Source of the DNA: Sphingobacterium sp. SYP-B4668
Lineage (GTDB): Bacteria; Bacteroidota; Bacteroidia; Sphingobacteriales; Sphingobacteriaceae
DNA length: 64,000 nt
Assembly: GCF_027627455.1 (NCBI RefSeq)
Contig: NZ_CP115483.1
Location: 2,914,001-2,978,000, forward strand
Reading direction: 5' to 3'
Of the stretch, positions 16,139-25,555 are shown in pieces. The notes beneath the pieces were generated by a model. The model saw only the letters and a program-made list of their open reading frames with translations. It did no database searches and had not been told where the DNA came from. The position numbers were made by a program, and so were the translations under genes. Every line of letters begins with the position of its first letter. Position 1 is the stretch's first letter.

Positions 16139-17983
16139 CTATGGCCCCTGTATGGCTATGGCGTGCCGATCATTCTTTGATTGCTTAACGTCTGATCTAC
16201 GCATATGGATAAGTTGCATATTCTTTCCCAGAAAATCCTCGCTAAATGAATTGTTGGAAAAGGAAACTTCGCGACATCCGTCCAAATAGAAATTGACTTT
16301 TCGATAATATGGCTCATAATCGTAGGTGCGGACGAGTGTGTTGTCATGGAAGGCTAACCCCTTTACCGATCGAGCGAAGAGGATAGCATAGTCGAAGTGC
16401 CTAAATTGATTGTTGTGTATCCTGATATTCTCATGGTAAGGTCGGGCATCTATACTTTGAGGCTTGACGGATGGTGTAATGGATATAACCGCTTCGCCCC
16501 AGCCCCAAGGATAATCGGATATGTTGTCGCCTGAGGTATAACAGTTTTCAAACATATTGTTTTGAATCAATACATCGCGTACGGCTCCCGATTCATTCCA
16601 TAACTCGATATCGCCTTCAATCAATATAGCAGCACCGGCGGTATTAAAATAATTGTTCTCTATGCGTACGGTACCGGGAGAGGATACTAGAATAGAACGT
16701 CCTCTATTTTTCTTCAACATACGGCAATTACGAACGGTTAGACTGGCAGTCTTATCCTTATTTTCAAGCAGATCACCCACCTTTATTAATTTTCGGATAT
16801 TTTTGGAAAAAGCTATCCGATAGTTAACAATATGTCCATCTGAACCGTAGATGCTCTGCTGATCGTTGACGAATAGTACATTGGTCTTGACCATGGTGGC
16901 GGTATCCAACACCCATGCCTGCTCACCTGATACAAACCCAATGTAACGACCATTGGGGGCTACCAAGACGCTGCTATCGCCTTCAATAGCTACGACATTG
17001 GCATACATCCCGTGAATATTCATGTAGTCATCGCCTGCTCCTGATACCTCACAGCCATCAAAAAGAATATCGCCTTTGCAACCATTGAAATGGGTGGCAT
17101 CAGCAATGGTACTGAAAGCCCTCCCTTTGGAGGAATTGGTAATAATATCGACCTTTTTAAGACTTATATTTTCACTTTTGTATCCACTGACGCCACAGCT
17201 AAGGGTGTGGTATATGGTTATATTCTCTAGAGCGATATCCTTGCTTTGCATTATCAAAATGCCATCGGCAATATAACGCCCATGAAAAAAGACAATTTGG
17301 GAGCCTATTACGGGGTAGTAGGCTGGCCTCGTATGAAAACGCAGCGAGCCGTCTGTATTCTGCGTGACTTTAGCTTGATAGAAGTCACGCCCCAATGGAT
17401 TGTCACGGGTCTGATAGGCTATATTCAGCTGCTTGGGTTCGTATATATTGGTATACTCACTAACGATTGGCTTGCGCCACCCCTCTCCTAAGAAATAGAT
17501 GCTATCGCTTACGATTTCAAATGGATACTTATCACCGTCGACCTGGATGTCGACATAGGTATCGGAGAGTCCTATGATGGTGCCTTGGGAATTGTAGGGT
17601 CTATCCCAATCAATGACTAGATTTTGGATGCGGACGTTGCTGGATTCGGTTAATTTGAAGGGAGTGACCTGTCCATGAAAGATGAACTCTGCACCCTGTC
17701 CATCTATGATGAGGTTTTTTTTGTGCTTAATATCAAATGCAATAGTAGTGACGTCCTTCCCATCAAAGCAAGAAGTCCCAAAAAAATCATATCGTCCCTT
17801 CTCTAAGACCAATTGAATGGAATCTGCTCCAAAATCACGAGACAAAAAGGCTTTGATCTGCGGGATGAGATTTTGCATGGTATTGGGATGGATGCCTATG
17901 GACCTACCGGTGATGACTCTTGTGCTGGCAGCTTGTACAAGCAAAGGGAACACGAATAGAAGGACAAAAATAGTTTTTCGCAT
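16139..17983 (-). CDS. GH110-like alpha-1,3-galactosidase
   Basis: A 614-residue secreted protein (signal peptide 1-18, cut after VQA) folding as a right-handed parallel beta-helix. The order of motifs matches GH110: FDGKDVTTIAFDIKHKKNL (near 73), VTPFKLTESSNVRIQNLVIDW (near 105), ADATHFNGCKGDI (near 294) and GAGDDYMNIHG (315-325). Asp296 and the Asp318-Asp319 pair have the spacing of the aspartates proposed as catalytic in this inverting family. GH110 enzymes remove terminal alpha-1,3-linked galactose, as in blood-group-B and linear alpha-Gal structures or some algal galactans. It is transcribed away from the hybrid regulator 173 bp upstream and presumably belongs to its regulon. Confidence 0.78.
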   Translation of the reverse strand: MRKTIFVLLFVFPLLVQAASTRVITGRSIGIHPNTMQNLIPQIKAFLSRDFGADSIQLVLEKGRYDFFGTSCFDGKDVTTIAFDIKHKKNLIIDGQGAEFIFHGQVTPFKLTESSNVRIQNLVIDWDRPYNSQGTIIGLSDTYVDIQVDGDKYPFEIVSDSIYFLGEGWRKPIVSEYTNIYEPKQLNIAYQTRDNPLGRDFYQAKVTQNTDGSLRFHTRPAYYPVIGSQIVFFHGRYIADGILIMQSKDIALENITIYHTLSCGVSGYKSENISLKKVDIITNSSKGRAFSTIADATHFNGCKGDILFDGCEVSGAGDDYMNIHGMYANVVAIEGDSSVLVAPNGRYIGFVSGEQAWVLDTATMVKTNVLFVNDQQSIYGSDGHIVNYRIAFSKNIRKLIKVGDLLENKDKTASLTVRNCRMLKKNRGRSILVSSPGTVRIENNYFNTAGAAILIEGDIELWNESGAVRDVLIQNNMFENCYTSGDNISDYPWGWGEAVISITPSVKPQSIDARPYHENIRIHNNQFRHFDYAILFARSVKGLAFHDNTLVRTYDYEPYYRKVNFYLDGCREVSFSNNSFSEDFLGKNMQLIHMRRSDVKQSKNDRHAIAIQGP

Positions 17984-18004
17984 GGTTCATAAATTTAGAT
18001 TGCC

Positions 18005-18012
18005 CAAAAATA
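18005..18012 (-). promoter_or_regulatory. Bacteroidota -7 box (TATTTTTG) upstream of GH110-like gene
   Basis: On the minus strand the bases read TATTTTTG, matching the TAnnTTTG -7 consensus of Bacteroidota vegetative promoters, 22 bp from the GH110-like start. No clear -33 TTG box is visible at the expected spacing, which suits an activator-dependent promoter. Confidence 0.4.
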
Positions 18013-18156
18013 GTTCAAATCGCCTCCATGCGGAGTATCTATCTGTACATGAAGGCTTCTTTTGAGAAAAATGAATCATATATATATGGACTTGGAACCA
18101 TTATGTACTTGCTTTAGCTAAATAATACCTATTTTTAGTATGACCTAACTGACCGA

Positions 18157-21100
18157 ATGATGAGGAACATTTGTATAGCCCTACTCCTATTATTATATAG
18201 CCTACCGCACATCCTGCTAGCGCAGGAGGAAAGGAAAATACGCGATTTCGTCCAATTGAATAAGTATGATGGACTAGAAAGTAACCGTATAACTGCTATC
18301 CAAGATGATAAATTTGATAGGATATGGATTGGGACGGACAATGGGCTGAGCATCTATGATAGCAAGACAGCCAAGAAGGTACAGCACTATATGGGTGAGT
18401 GTATCACCGACTTAAAGGAAACTCCTGAAGGCATGCTCATCGGCAGCTCAAAAAGCACGACCATGTATGATTACAAAACGGGGAGATACCTAAGTATCCA
18501 ATATGACGGGTACGATATCAAATACGTCAAATTTGTGGAGATAGACAAAAAGATATTCGGATATGTGGATGGAGAAATCGTTCAATTGGAAAACAGAAAA
18601 TGGAAATCGTATAAAAGAGGGGTTAATTATAAAACGGTACGTGAGGATAAATTTGGCTTTGTATGGGCTGTAACCGACTATAAAATAGATAAATTAGATA
18701 AAGGGCTTACTAAAATAGAATCCTACTCTCTGCCGGTGAGTGACCACTCGCAAGCAATCGTATATTCGTTGTTTGCGGATAGTAAGGGTATGGTGTGGAT
18801 AGGTACACGGAAGGATGGACTATTTAAATATAACAGGGCACTGAATGGCTTTGTACGCGAAAATCTGCCACAAAGACCTGGACTATCCATCGAAAATATT
18901 GGCAGTTTGGGCGAAGATCAATGGGATAGACTGTGGATTGGACACAATCGAGGTGTGGTGGTGCTGGATGCCAATAATTCCGCATTCTACGAAAACATAC
19001 TCGAAACATCTGATAATAAGGCGTTGAATACCACCGTCACTCAGATATATCGAACAAAAAAGGGGGCGATGGCATTGGGGTCGTACTTTACGGGATTTTT
19101 CCATATTCCTGGAGAGGAGTCGCCATTTAGCATGATCAGCTTGACGGGCAAGCACTTGACACACCTCAACGTGACTGCGAATGGAATGGTGAAAGACCAT
19201 AAAAATCGATTTTGGATGGCGACCAATTTTTTGGGGGTGAACATCTTTGATTCTGCTGGCAAATTTGTGGAGCAGATCAACCAATCTAACGCTATACTCA
19301 GCAACAATATTATCGCGCTAACGACTGATGAACAGCACAATGTATGGGTGGGGTCGCTATCTAACGGGCTTTTCAAGATAAGTGCCGATAATAAAATCGA
19401 GCGCTTTAATAGTGTGGGTGTGCAAGCTGCGCAACTATCCTCGGACGCTATCCACTGCTTGCTCAATATCGATGCAAGCTACCTGGCCGTGGCTACCAAC
19501 AACGGAATCGACTTATTAGACAAACGGCAAATGACCTTTGAGAATATCTTGCACAAAAAGGAAAAGGACTTTGCTTTCATCAAGCTCTTGCGATATCAAG
19601 ACCTACTGTGTGGTGTGACAACAAACAGCGTGCACTACTATGACCTTAATACAAAAGCTGTCAAAACGATACTCCTTTTCGAGAACATCGAAAATATGTT
19701 CATCCAATCCGCCTGTATGACATCAGGAGGTGTGCTCTATTTGGGCTCTACAAATGGTAAGCTGTTCAAACTGGAGGGTGGTAAGTTGGTATTGCAACCT
19801 TATGAAGCCGTCATCGGAGCGAATAGTATCGTCGGCATCCAAGAGGACGAGCATCGCAACATCTGGATCACGGCTGGAAATAGAATCCATCAGATCCAAA
19901 GTGATAAAACTTTTCGGTCATATGACCTGCGGAGCATGATGGGAACGAAAGAATTCAATATCCGATCGGACTATAGGGATGACAAAGGCAATCTGTACTT
20001 TGGGACCTATGATGGGGTACTGACATTCAACCCTGCACACTTTACTACTCCATCATCTGCTAAAGCCGAAAAGGCATTGCCTAAAATCTTTTTGAGTGAT
20101 TTTAGGGTGTTCAATAAAATAGTAAATATAGACTCCTCGTCTATATTGTCTGGCCCGATACAGACACTTGATAAAATCACATTGGAAAATAACGAAAATT
20201 TCATTGGATTCGACGTGTCTATCATTGACTATAAAACAGTCGATAAGATACCTTATACCTGCTATTACAGACTCCGCAACTTGGACGACAATTGGTATGA
20301 AATGAATGTAAATGCCAGTGTGGTATCGTTCACTGGATTGCAAACGGGAGACTATAAATTTGAACTGAAACTAGAGGCGATGAACGGTAAGATACTGGAT
20401 TCAAAGATAATAGAAATACAAGTGAAGCCGCCTTTTTATTGGACTACTGGGATGAAAATCTTGTATGTGTTGGTATTGCTAGTCTGTGTTGGGCTGGTGA
20501 ATAGGTTTGTGGCGAAGCAAAAAGCTGCAAAGAATGCCATTCGAATGGCAGCCAAAGAAAAGGAAGATTTGGCAAAACTGCACACTTCAAAACTAAATTT
20601 TTTCACGTATATAGCACACGAATTCAAAAACCCACTATCGATTATCTCGACTTTGCAAAAAGACTTGTTTCCGATGAATGACAAAGCGGATAGCGATACC
20701 GCGATATTTAAACGATCGATTGTAAGGTTGGAATTTTTGATCGGTCAGCTGCTGGACTTCCGGGAATTGGAAGCGAACTACGTACAGCCGCAGTGGAATA
20801 GATATCATATCACGGAAATCTTAAAAAGCATTATTAACGCCTTCTCTCCTATTTTTAGCGAGCGGAATATCAAATTCGTGCTGAGAGACGAACTGGAACA
20901 TGGTACCGTCATCTTGGACAGAAACAAAATGGAAATGTTGATTGGTAATATCATCGGCAACATCCTAAAAACGACAGCTGACGACGAGCTTGTATACATT
21001 GATGCTGAAATGACACCGGAGGGGCTGAGATTGAAGTTTACAGCGAAAACCTCTTTTCTCCAATCCGAAAATGCGAACTTATTCTTGACACAGGGTGATG

Positions 21101-22128
21101 GGATACCCTATACGGAGCAAATCTTAAAAGCGGATATCGCGCAGGCCATAATCGACAGCCTGGTGAAGTTATTGAAATACCAAATCCAATATCAAACGGA
21201 CATGGACCAAAGCATACTGACGCTAAGCATACCGATATTGAGTGAAGAGGATGTCAAAATAACAAATCATATCTTGAAGACGTCAGTATTAAAGGGGTTG
21301 GTCGAGAACTCTCAATATTTAAACGATCATGGCCACACATTCCCCATATTGGATAGTCAACAGATGGCCTTCACGCTATTGATAGTAGAGCCATCTAATG
21401 ATTATAAAATCATCCTCAAAAGGAAATTGCAACCTTACTATAGGATCATTACGGCGAATACGGAGAAAGAGGCTATCATCATGCTGAAATCACAACAGGT
21501 GGATCTTATTATCGCAGAAGGGATACTGGAGGGGAGCGATAACGTACACTTCGTCACTTACTGTAAGGAAAGTGAGAAAACCAAACATATCCCCATACTG
21601 ATTATCAGCCAAAATAACGACCCTCAGTTCAAATTAGATGTATTCTCCTCGGGCGCAGATGCGTATATGATCAAACCGCTAGATATGCAAGAGCTGTTAC
21701 TGCGTATACAGAATATGTTAAAAAGTAAAGATGTTTTGAAAAAATACTACGAGGGCTTCAAAAATCTACCCGTAGAACAAAAGAACTTAAACAATGCAGA
21801 TGAACTTTTCGTAAAGGAAATAACAGACTATATATACAATAACCTTGAGGATTCTAACCTTTCGGTAAATCAGATGAGTAAGCATTTGAATATCAGTCGA
21901 ACACAGCTGTATTTAAATATAAAGCGAATCATGGACATGACACCGTCATCACTGGTGCTAAGTATAAAGATGGATCAGAGTAAAATCTTATTGAAGACGA
22001 CACCGATGACATCTTCGGAAATATCGCTGAAACTTGGCTATTGCAGTCCGAATCATTTCAGTAAGCAATTCAAGGATCACTTCGGCGAGTCGCCAACTGA
22101 ATTCAGGAAGAAAGTGGAAGTAAATTGA
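18157..22128 (+). CDS. Hybrid two-component regulator (HTCS) with degenerate kinase and receiver
   Basis: A 1323-residue one-protein two-component regulator of the PUL type. A signal peptide (1-22) is followed by a periplasmic double propeller of Reg_prop repeats (RIWIGTDNGLSIYD, MVWIGTRKDGLF, RLWIGHNRGVVVLD, NVWVGSLSNGLFKI), a Y_Y_Y domain (about 675-755), a membrane helix (about 770-788), HisKA with His821 (AHEFKNPL), a HATPase region (about 925-1025), a receiver (about 1072-1190) and an AraC helix-turn-helix domain (about 1225-1320). The HATPase keeps an N-box-like NIIGNIL, but the D-x-G-x-G and G-x-G-x-G boxes are not visible. In the receiver the phospho-acceptor is Glu1121 (DLIIAE), and the acidic pair is Glu1078-Pro1079; Lys1173 is kept. 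It lies between the GH110-like gene and the SusC operon it likely controls. Confidence 0.93.
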   Translation: MMRNICIALLLLLYSLPHILLAQEERKIRDFVQLNKYDGLESNRITAIQDDKFDRIWIGTDNGLSIYDSKTAKKVQHYMGECITDLKETPEGMLIGSSKSTTMYDYKTGRYLSIQYDGYDIKYVKFVEIDKKIFGYVDGEIVQLENRKWKSYKRGVNYKTVREDKFGFVWAVTDYKIDKLDKGLTKIESYSLPVSDHSQAIVYSLFADSKGMVWIGTRKDGLFKYNRALNGFVRENLPQRPGLSIENIGSLGEDQWDRLWIGHNRGVVVLDANNSAFYENILETSDNKALNTTVTQIYRTKKGAMALGSYFTGFFHIPGEESPFSMISLTGKHLTHLNVTANGMVKDHKNRFWMATNFLGVNIFDSAGKFVEQINQSNAILSNNIIALTTDEQHNVWVGSLSNGLFKISADNKIERFNSVGVQAAQLSSDAIHCLLNIDASYLAVATNNGIDLLDKRQMTFENILHKKEKDFAFIKLLRYQDLLCGVTTNSVHYYDLNTKAVKTILLFENIENMFIQSACMTSGGVLYLGSTNGKLFKLEGGKLVLQPYEAVIGANSIVGIQEDEHRNIWITAGNRIHQIQSDKTFRSYDLRSMMGTKEFNIRSDYRDDKGNLYFGTYDGVLTFNPAHFTTPSSAKAEKALPKIFLSDFRVFNKIVNIDSSSILSGPIQTLDKITLENNENFIGFDVSIIDYKTVDKIPYTCYYRLRNLDDNWYEMNVNASVVSFTGLQTGDYKFELKLEAMNGKILDSKIIEIQVKPPFYWTTGMKILYVLVLLVCVGLVNRFVAKQKAAKNAIRMAAKEKEDLAKLHTSKLNFFTYIAHEFKNPLSIISTLQKDLFPMNDKADSDTAIFKRSIVRLEFLIGQLLDFRELEANYVQPQWNRYHITEILKSIINAFSPIFSERNIKFVLRDELEHGTVILDRNKMEMLIGNIIGNILKTTADDELVYIDAEMTPEGLRLKFTAKTSFLQSENANLFLTQGDGIPYTEQILKADIAQAIIDSLVKLLKYQIQYQTDMDQSILTLSIPILSEEDVKITNHILKTSVLKGLVENSQYLNDHGHTFPILDSQQMAFTLLIVEPSNDYKIILKRKLQPYYRIITANTEKEAIIMLKSQQVDLIIAEGILEGSDNVHFVTYCKESEKTKHIPILIISQNNDPQFKLDVFSSGADAYMIKPLDMQELLLRIQNMLKSKDVLKKYYEGFKNLPVEQKNLNNADELFVKEITDYIYNNLEDSNLSVNQMSKHLNISRTQLYLNIKRIMDMTPSSLVLSIKMDQSKILLKTTPMTSSEISLKLGYCSPNHFSKQFKDHFGESPTEFRKKVEVN

Positions 22129-22137
22129 TAGGTAAAA

Positions 22138-22164
22138 AGCCGATCCAATAGGAATGGACCGGCT
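22138..22164. terminator. Bidirectional hairpin between convergent regulator and PUL operon
   Basis: AGCCGATCC (22138-22146) and GGACCGGCT (22156-22164) pair with one mismatch, within the 43-bp gap between the convergent stop codons at 22128 and 22172. It could terminate transcription from both sides. Confidence 0.45.
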
Positions 22165-22171
22165 ATATCTG

Positions 22172-22606
22172 CTAACGAACAATATTCAATGTGCGGACCT
22201 CATCGCACCAACCGGCTTCGGGATTGATAACTTGAACTGACCAATATAGGGTTGCCTTTTGACCAATCTGAATGTCAAATCCTGCTAGTATCTGATCTAA
22301 ATCGGTCCCAGTGATATAGAAATCCCGCTTGATCCCGGTAGGTAGCTTTATCGCATTATTTATACTGGACTTGTCTTTGCTGAATAAGAGATTAAAGTCT
22401 ATAAAATTACGTTTGGTCGTCCAATTGAAACGGTAGAGGGAATCCATTTTGGCTCTATTGATGGTGACAAGGGTATCTTGTATGGGATAGGTCAATGTCA
22501 CGGGCTGCTTACCTACTTCGTAGAAATCATTTTCCTTTTTACAACTTAAAAGGGTGGCTATACCAAGGGTGGTAAATAGTAAAAGTACGTATGTAGTTCT
22601 TTTCAT
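22172..22606 (-). CDS. Small SusE-like lipoprotein
   Basis: A 144-residue lipoprotein (Cys22, LLSC). Its single domain of about 110 residues has the pattern of the first Ig-like domain of SusE-type proteins: PVTLTYPIQDTLV, RFNWTTKRNFIDFNLLFS, a helix-like ITGTDLDQILAG, then ATLYWSVQVINPEAG and a C-terminal RTLNIVR. The FISUMP lipoprotein two genes upstream carries the same kind of domain at its N-terminus. It is the last gene of the operon, 6 bp after the beta-helix gene. A role in binding glycan at the cell surface is inferred from position only. Confidence 0.6.
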   Translation of the reverse strand: MKRTTYVLLLFTTLGIATLLSCKKENDFYEVGKQPVTLTYPIQDTLVTINRAKMDSLYRFNWTTKRNFIDFNLLFSKDKSSINNAIKLPTGIKRDFYITGTDLDQILAGFDIQIGQKATLYWSVQVINPEAGWCDEVRTLNIVR

Positions 22607-22612
22607 AACTTG

Positions 22613-24319
22613 TTAGTGATTAAATGCGCCTATATTATTGGTAGTGGGAATTGATTTACCCCAAAAGTCATGGCCATGGGGGTATATAGTTGAATTAGCG
22701 ACGGAAATACCAGCCGCAATACAAGGTGACCCCGCCCCCAACTGCAAGCCTTGTAAGATCTGATCCTTATCTACTAACTTGCTACCGCTGAGAAATTCGG
22801 ACACTAACTGTACAAACTTAGGGTCAACATGGATATTGCCTGTATCGAAAATAGGATCGCTGGGTATATTGGTATATCCAAACACATTGTTGTTCTTGAA
22901 TACAATGGATCCGCTGGGGTCAAGATGACCTACGGTCAATCGGTAAAAGTCATTGGCTACGGCTGTGCTGTTGTAGAATATATTGTTTTCAAAAATCAAG
23001 GACTGTGGAATATTGGTATAGCTGTCGAAGGTTAAGGCGACATTATCCGCATTTTGGGCTGCGGACCTGGTCTTAATAAAGGTGTTGTTATGAAAATGGG
23101 CATCTTTGACGCGTCCTACGATATCGATGGTAGAGGCTAGGATTTTGCCATTTTCCTTGAGATAGTCACGTGTCCCATCATTGATGCTGATATTGTATCT
23201 AAAAATGGTACCTGTAGATTCCGCATATCCATTGTTGAACCCAGCGTCGGCCGGGCACAACAAGAAGGCACCGCCTACATTGTTGTAGCTAATGTTGTAC
23301 TCGAAGAGCGTGTGCTGTGAATTTTGATCGCAATCAAATGCCTGCCCATCCCAAGTAGCCTTATGATCTTGTACGATATTATACCTGAACTGGGTGTGGT
23401 CGCTATGGATACACCATATGGCAGCGGCGGCTTCTGCGCGAAAGGGAATCCCATCAGGAGAGAAGTCACCGGGAGCACAATTGAATACGTTGTTCCGTTC
23501 GACAAGGGCGCCATCGCAACTGTTGATAATAATCTGGTCGCCTGGTATATTTTCGAAGGTATTGTCGCGAATGATGAAGTTGGTATTGGCTTTCCGTCGA
23601 GCTCGATCGCCGGTAGAAACCCAGCCCGTGATACCATCTCGTTGTGAATTGGATAGGGTACAATTTTCTATCCAAACTTTATTGAAAGAGGATGGCTGAT
23701 TACCGTCTAATACATTATAATAAAAGATAGCCGAACCTCCCCCACCCAAATGGTGTGTCTTGGTGCCATATACATCCGTGACAATACACTCGCGGATAAT
23801 AATGTGATTCATAACACCACCTTCGATCTGATTGGCGACGAGACGTATGCCTACAGATTTGGGTCGGGGCACTGCGCCTTTGTTGGTGACCTTAAGCTGG
23901 TGCAGCTCCCAATATTGAACATTATTGACCAAAATAGCCTCGTCGACGGTACCACCACCATTAATAGTAGGCAATGGATCTGACTCGTCTCCATAACTGG
24001 TGATGACAATGGGTGCTGCTTCCGTACCGCTCCCCTTTAAGACTAGCTGACCATTGAAGGAAGATCCTCTTTTTATCAAGATGGTATCTCCGGGATTCCA
24101 TACCTTCTCGTTGATGATGTCGATAGATTTCCATGCCTGTGAAGGGGAATGTCCTGTATTGTAAAATTTGCCATTATCTGGATCGATATAATATCGATTG
24201 GGGTACGACTGCTCCGCTACTGGCTGCGGGACGTCTATTAATGTATCTTCCTTGCAACTGAGGAGCAGGATGAGCAGTAAAAGCATAAGATTAAATCTAG
24301 GTTTTAAATATGTTTTCAT
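22613..24319 (-). CDS. Right-handed parallel beta-helix lipoprotein (putative lyase/glycosidase), PUL 1
   Basis: A 568-residue lipoprotein (Cys22, LLSC). After YYIDPDNGKFYNTGHSPSQA and a PGDTILIKRGSSF segment it continues with beta-helix coils (IIIRECIVTDVYG, VWIENCTLSNSQRDGI, FIIRDNTFENIPGDQI, LFEYNISYNNVGGAF). The segment WDGQAFDCDQNSQ near residue 330 is shared with the 499-residue paralogue at 30960 (WDAQGFDSDYNCR) and may hold active-site acids. The fold is shared by pectate-lyase-like polysaccharide lyases and several glycoside hydrolase families; I cannot choose among them. It lies between the FISUMP and small SusE-like genes in the PUL operon, so it probably acts at the cell surface on the same glycan. 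Confidence 0.72.
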   Translation of the reverse strand: MKTYLKPRFNLMLLLLILLLSCKEDTLIDVPQPVAEQSYPNRYYIDPDNGKFYNTGHSPSQAWKSIDIINEKVWNPGDTILIKRGSSFNGQLVLKGSGTEAAPIVITSYGDESDPLPTINGGGTVDEAILVNNVQYWELHQLKVTNKGAVPRPKSVGIRLVANQIEGGVMNHIIIRECIVTDVYGTKTHHLGGGGSAIFYYNVLDGNQPSSFNKVWIENCTLSNSQRDGITGWVSTGDRARRKANTNFIIRDNTFENIPGDQIIINSCDGALVERNNVFNCAPGDFSPDGIPFRAEAAAAIWCIHSDHTQFRYNIVQDHKATWDGQAFDCDQNSQHTLFEYNISYNNVGGAFLLCPADAGFNNGYAESTGTIFRYNISINDGTRDYLKENGKILASTIDIVGRVKDAHFHNNTFIKTRSAAQNADNVALTFDSYTNIPQSLIFENNIFYNSTAVANDFYRLTVGHLDPSGSIVFKNNNVFGYTNIPSDPIFDTGNIHVDPKFVQLVSEFLSGSKLVDKDQILQGLQLGAGSPCIAAGISVANSTIYPHGHDFWGKSIPTTNNIGAFNH

Positions 24320-24433
24320 CTATTTCGGTAATAATGGGCATAAGCTCGAATGGTATTCTTGAGCTTATTGCACTCGGTTAATAATCGTATTGTCCCGTGT
24401 GTAGACATGATGCGTTTCAAAGGTTTCTATCAC

Positions 24434-25543
24434 TTATTTTCGATTCATGATGCATCTAACCGGACATCCTCTATTTTCGACACCTGGAACAACGCTATAG
24501 CCTTGGAAATAAATATCGTCTACATCGTTGTATAGGGACATCAGGGTAGCCTTGGACTTGTTATCGTCCATTGCAACTTCGCCCCAAGCATAATTGATTC
24601 CTTTGAGATATGGAGTAAGTGTCCAAAAGTAGGCTACGGGATTGGCGGCATCGATTCCAGCGTCGATAGTGGGGACGCCTTCATGCCAGAAATAGCCTGA
24701 GGGCACGATATTCATCTTTGAGGAATTGGTGATATTGACCGTATTCTTCCAGTACATGGGGTCTTTGACAGCCAGCCCCGCGGTATATTGTCCTAGGTAT
24801 AAGCGCAACTGTTCCAATTCGGACATGGAGGGTAAATGCCAACCGTCCGGACAAACACCCTGTACCTCTTCTCCAGCAAGATGGGCTTCCTTTGCATCGT
24901 CCCAAGATAGACGCGTAGCGGTAGCCCAGGTATAGTATGCACCGGCTAACTTATTGTATACTTCATTACTTGTACCTGCCCACTTGGCGGCAAATGGAAA
25001 TGCGGTATTGTCAGCATAGACCTTCGCTCGTAAATTTTCACGCATAATGGTCAGCAGGCTCCCGTCAAGAAGGACATACTGATTGGCGTTGTACACTTCA
25101 TTGTCCCGTGCATCGGTAAAGGACTCGACCGTAAGAACGGCATCAAAATAACGCCAAGAGCTCTGTACATGGCCGTTGTAGCTTTGCTCTACTTTCCAAA
25201 AATATCGACCGATACTGTTGAACTGTGGACGAAGCTCCTTCAGTACGGCCAGAAAATCTTCATTGCGTATCTTCAAAGAATCTAGGTGTCCCATATCCAT
25301 CTCTACTGCATTCTCGAAATGCATATCGGTGTCAAACATAATTTTGTAAGTAGCATTGGATCGGGCCTCCCAGGTAAAATTCAACGTGTCATTGGGTTTG
25401 AAGTAGTCAATCTTGACGGAAGCACCATCTATAGGAAATATAGGTCTTGCCCAATCGGCTTCGACATACGCGATATCGTCCTTGCAGGAGTATACGCCCA
25501 ATAATAGGCCTAATAGCGTGATATAGTTTATAAGTCGTTTCAT
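24434..25543 (-). CDS. SusE-like/FISUMP-domain lipoprotein
   Basis: A 369-residue lipoprotein (Cys20, VYSC). Residues about 30-130 form a SusE-like Ig domain (DTLNFTWEARSNATYKIMFD, RYFWKVEQ). Residues about 145-369 form a Fibrobacter-succinogenes-major-paralogous (FISUMP) domain, with GVCPDGWHLPSMSELEQL near residue 235, IVPSGYFW, and the terminal GCPVRCIMN. FISUMP domains are surface-associated and of uncertain function, often on adhesion or glycan-binding proteins. It follows SusD by 12 bp, exactly where SusE/F-type glycan-binding proteins are normally encoded, so a surface ligand-binding role is inferred. Confidence 0.7.
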   Translation of the reverse strand: MKRLINYITLLGLLLGVYSCKDDIAYVEADWARPIFPIDGASVKIDYFKPNDTLNFTWEARSNATYKIMFDTDMHFENAVEMDMGHLDSLKIRNEDFLAVLKELRPQFNSIGRYFWKVEQSYNGHVQSSWRYFDAVLTVESFTDARDNEVYNANQYVLLDGSLLTIMRENLRAKVYADNTAFPFAAKWAGTSNEVYNKLAGAYYTWATATRLSWDDAKEAHLAGEEVQGVCPDGWHLPSMSELEQLRLYLGQYTAGLAVKDPMYWKNTVNITNSSKMNIVPSGYFWHEGVPTIDAGIDAANPVAYFWTLTPYLKGINYAWGEVAMDDNKSKATLMSLYNDVDDIYFQGYSVVPGVENRGCPVRCIMNRK

Positions 25544-25555
25544 GATGTTTCTATT

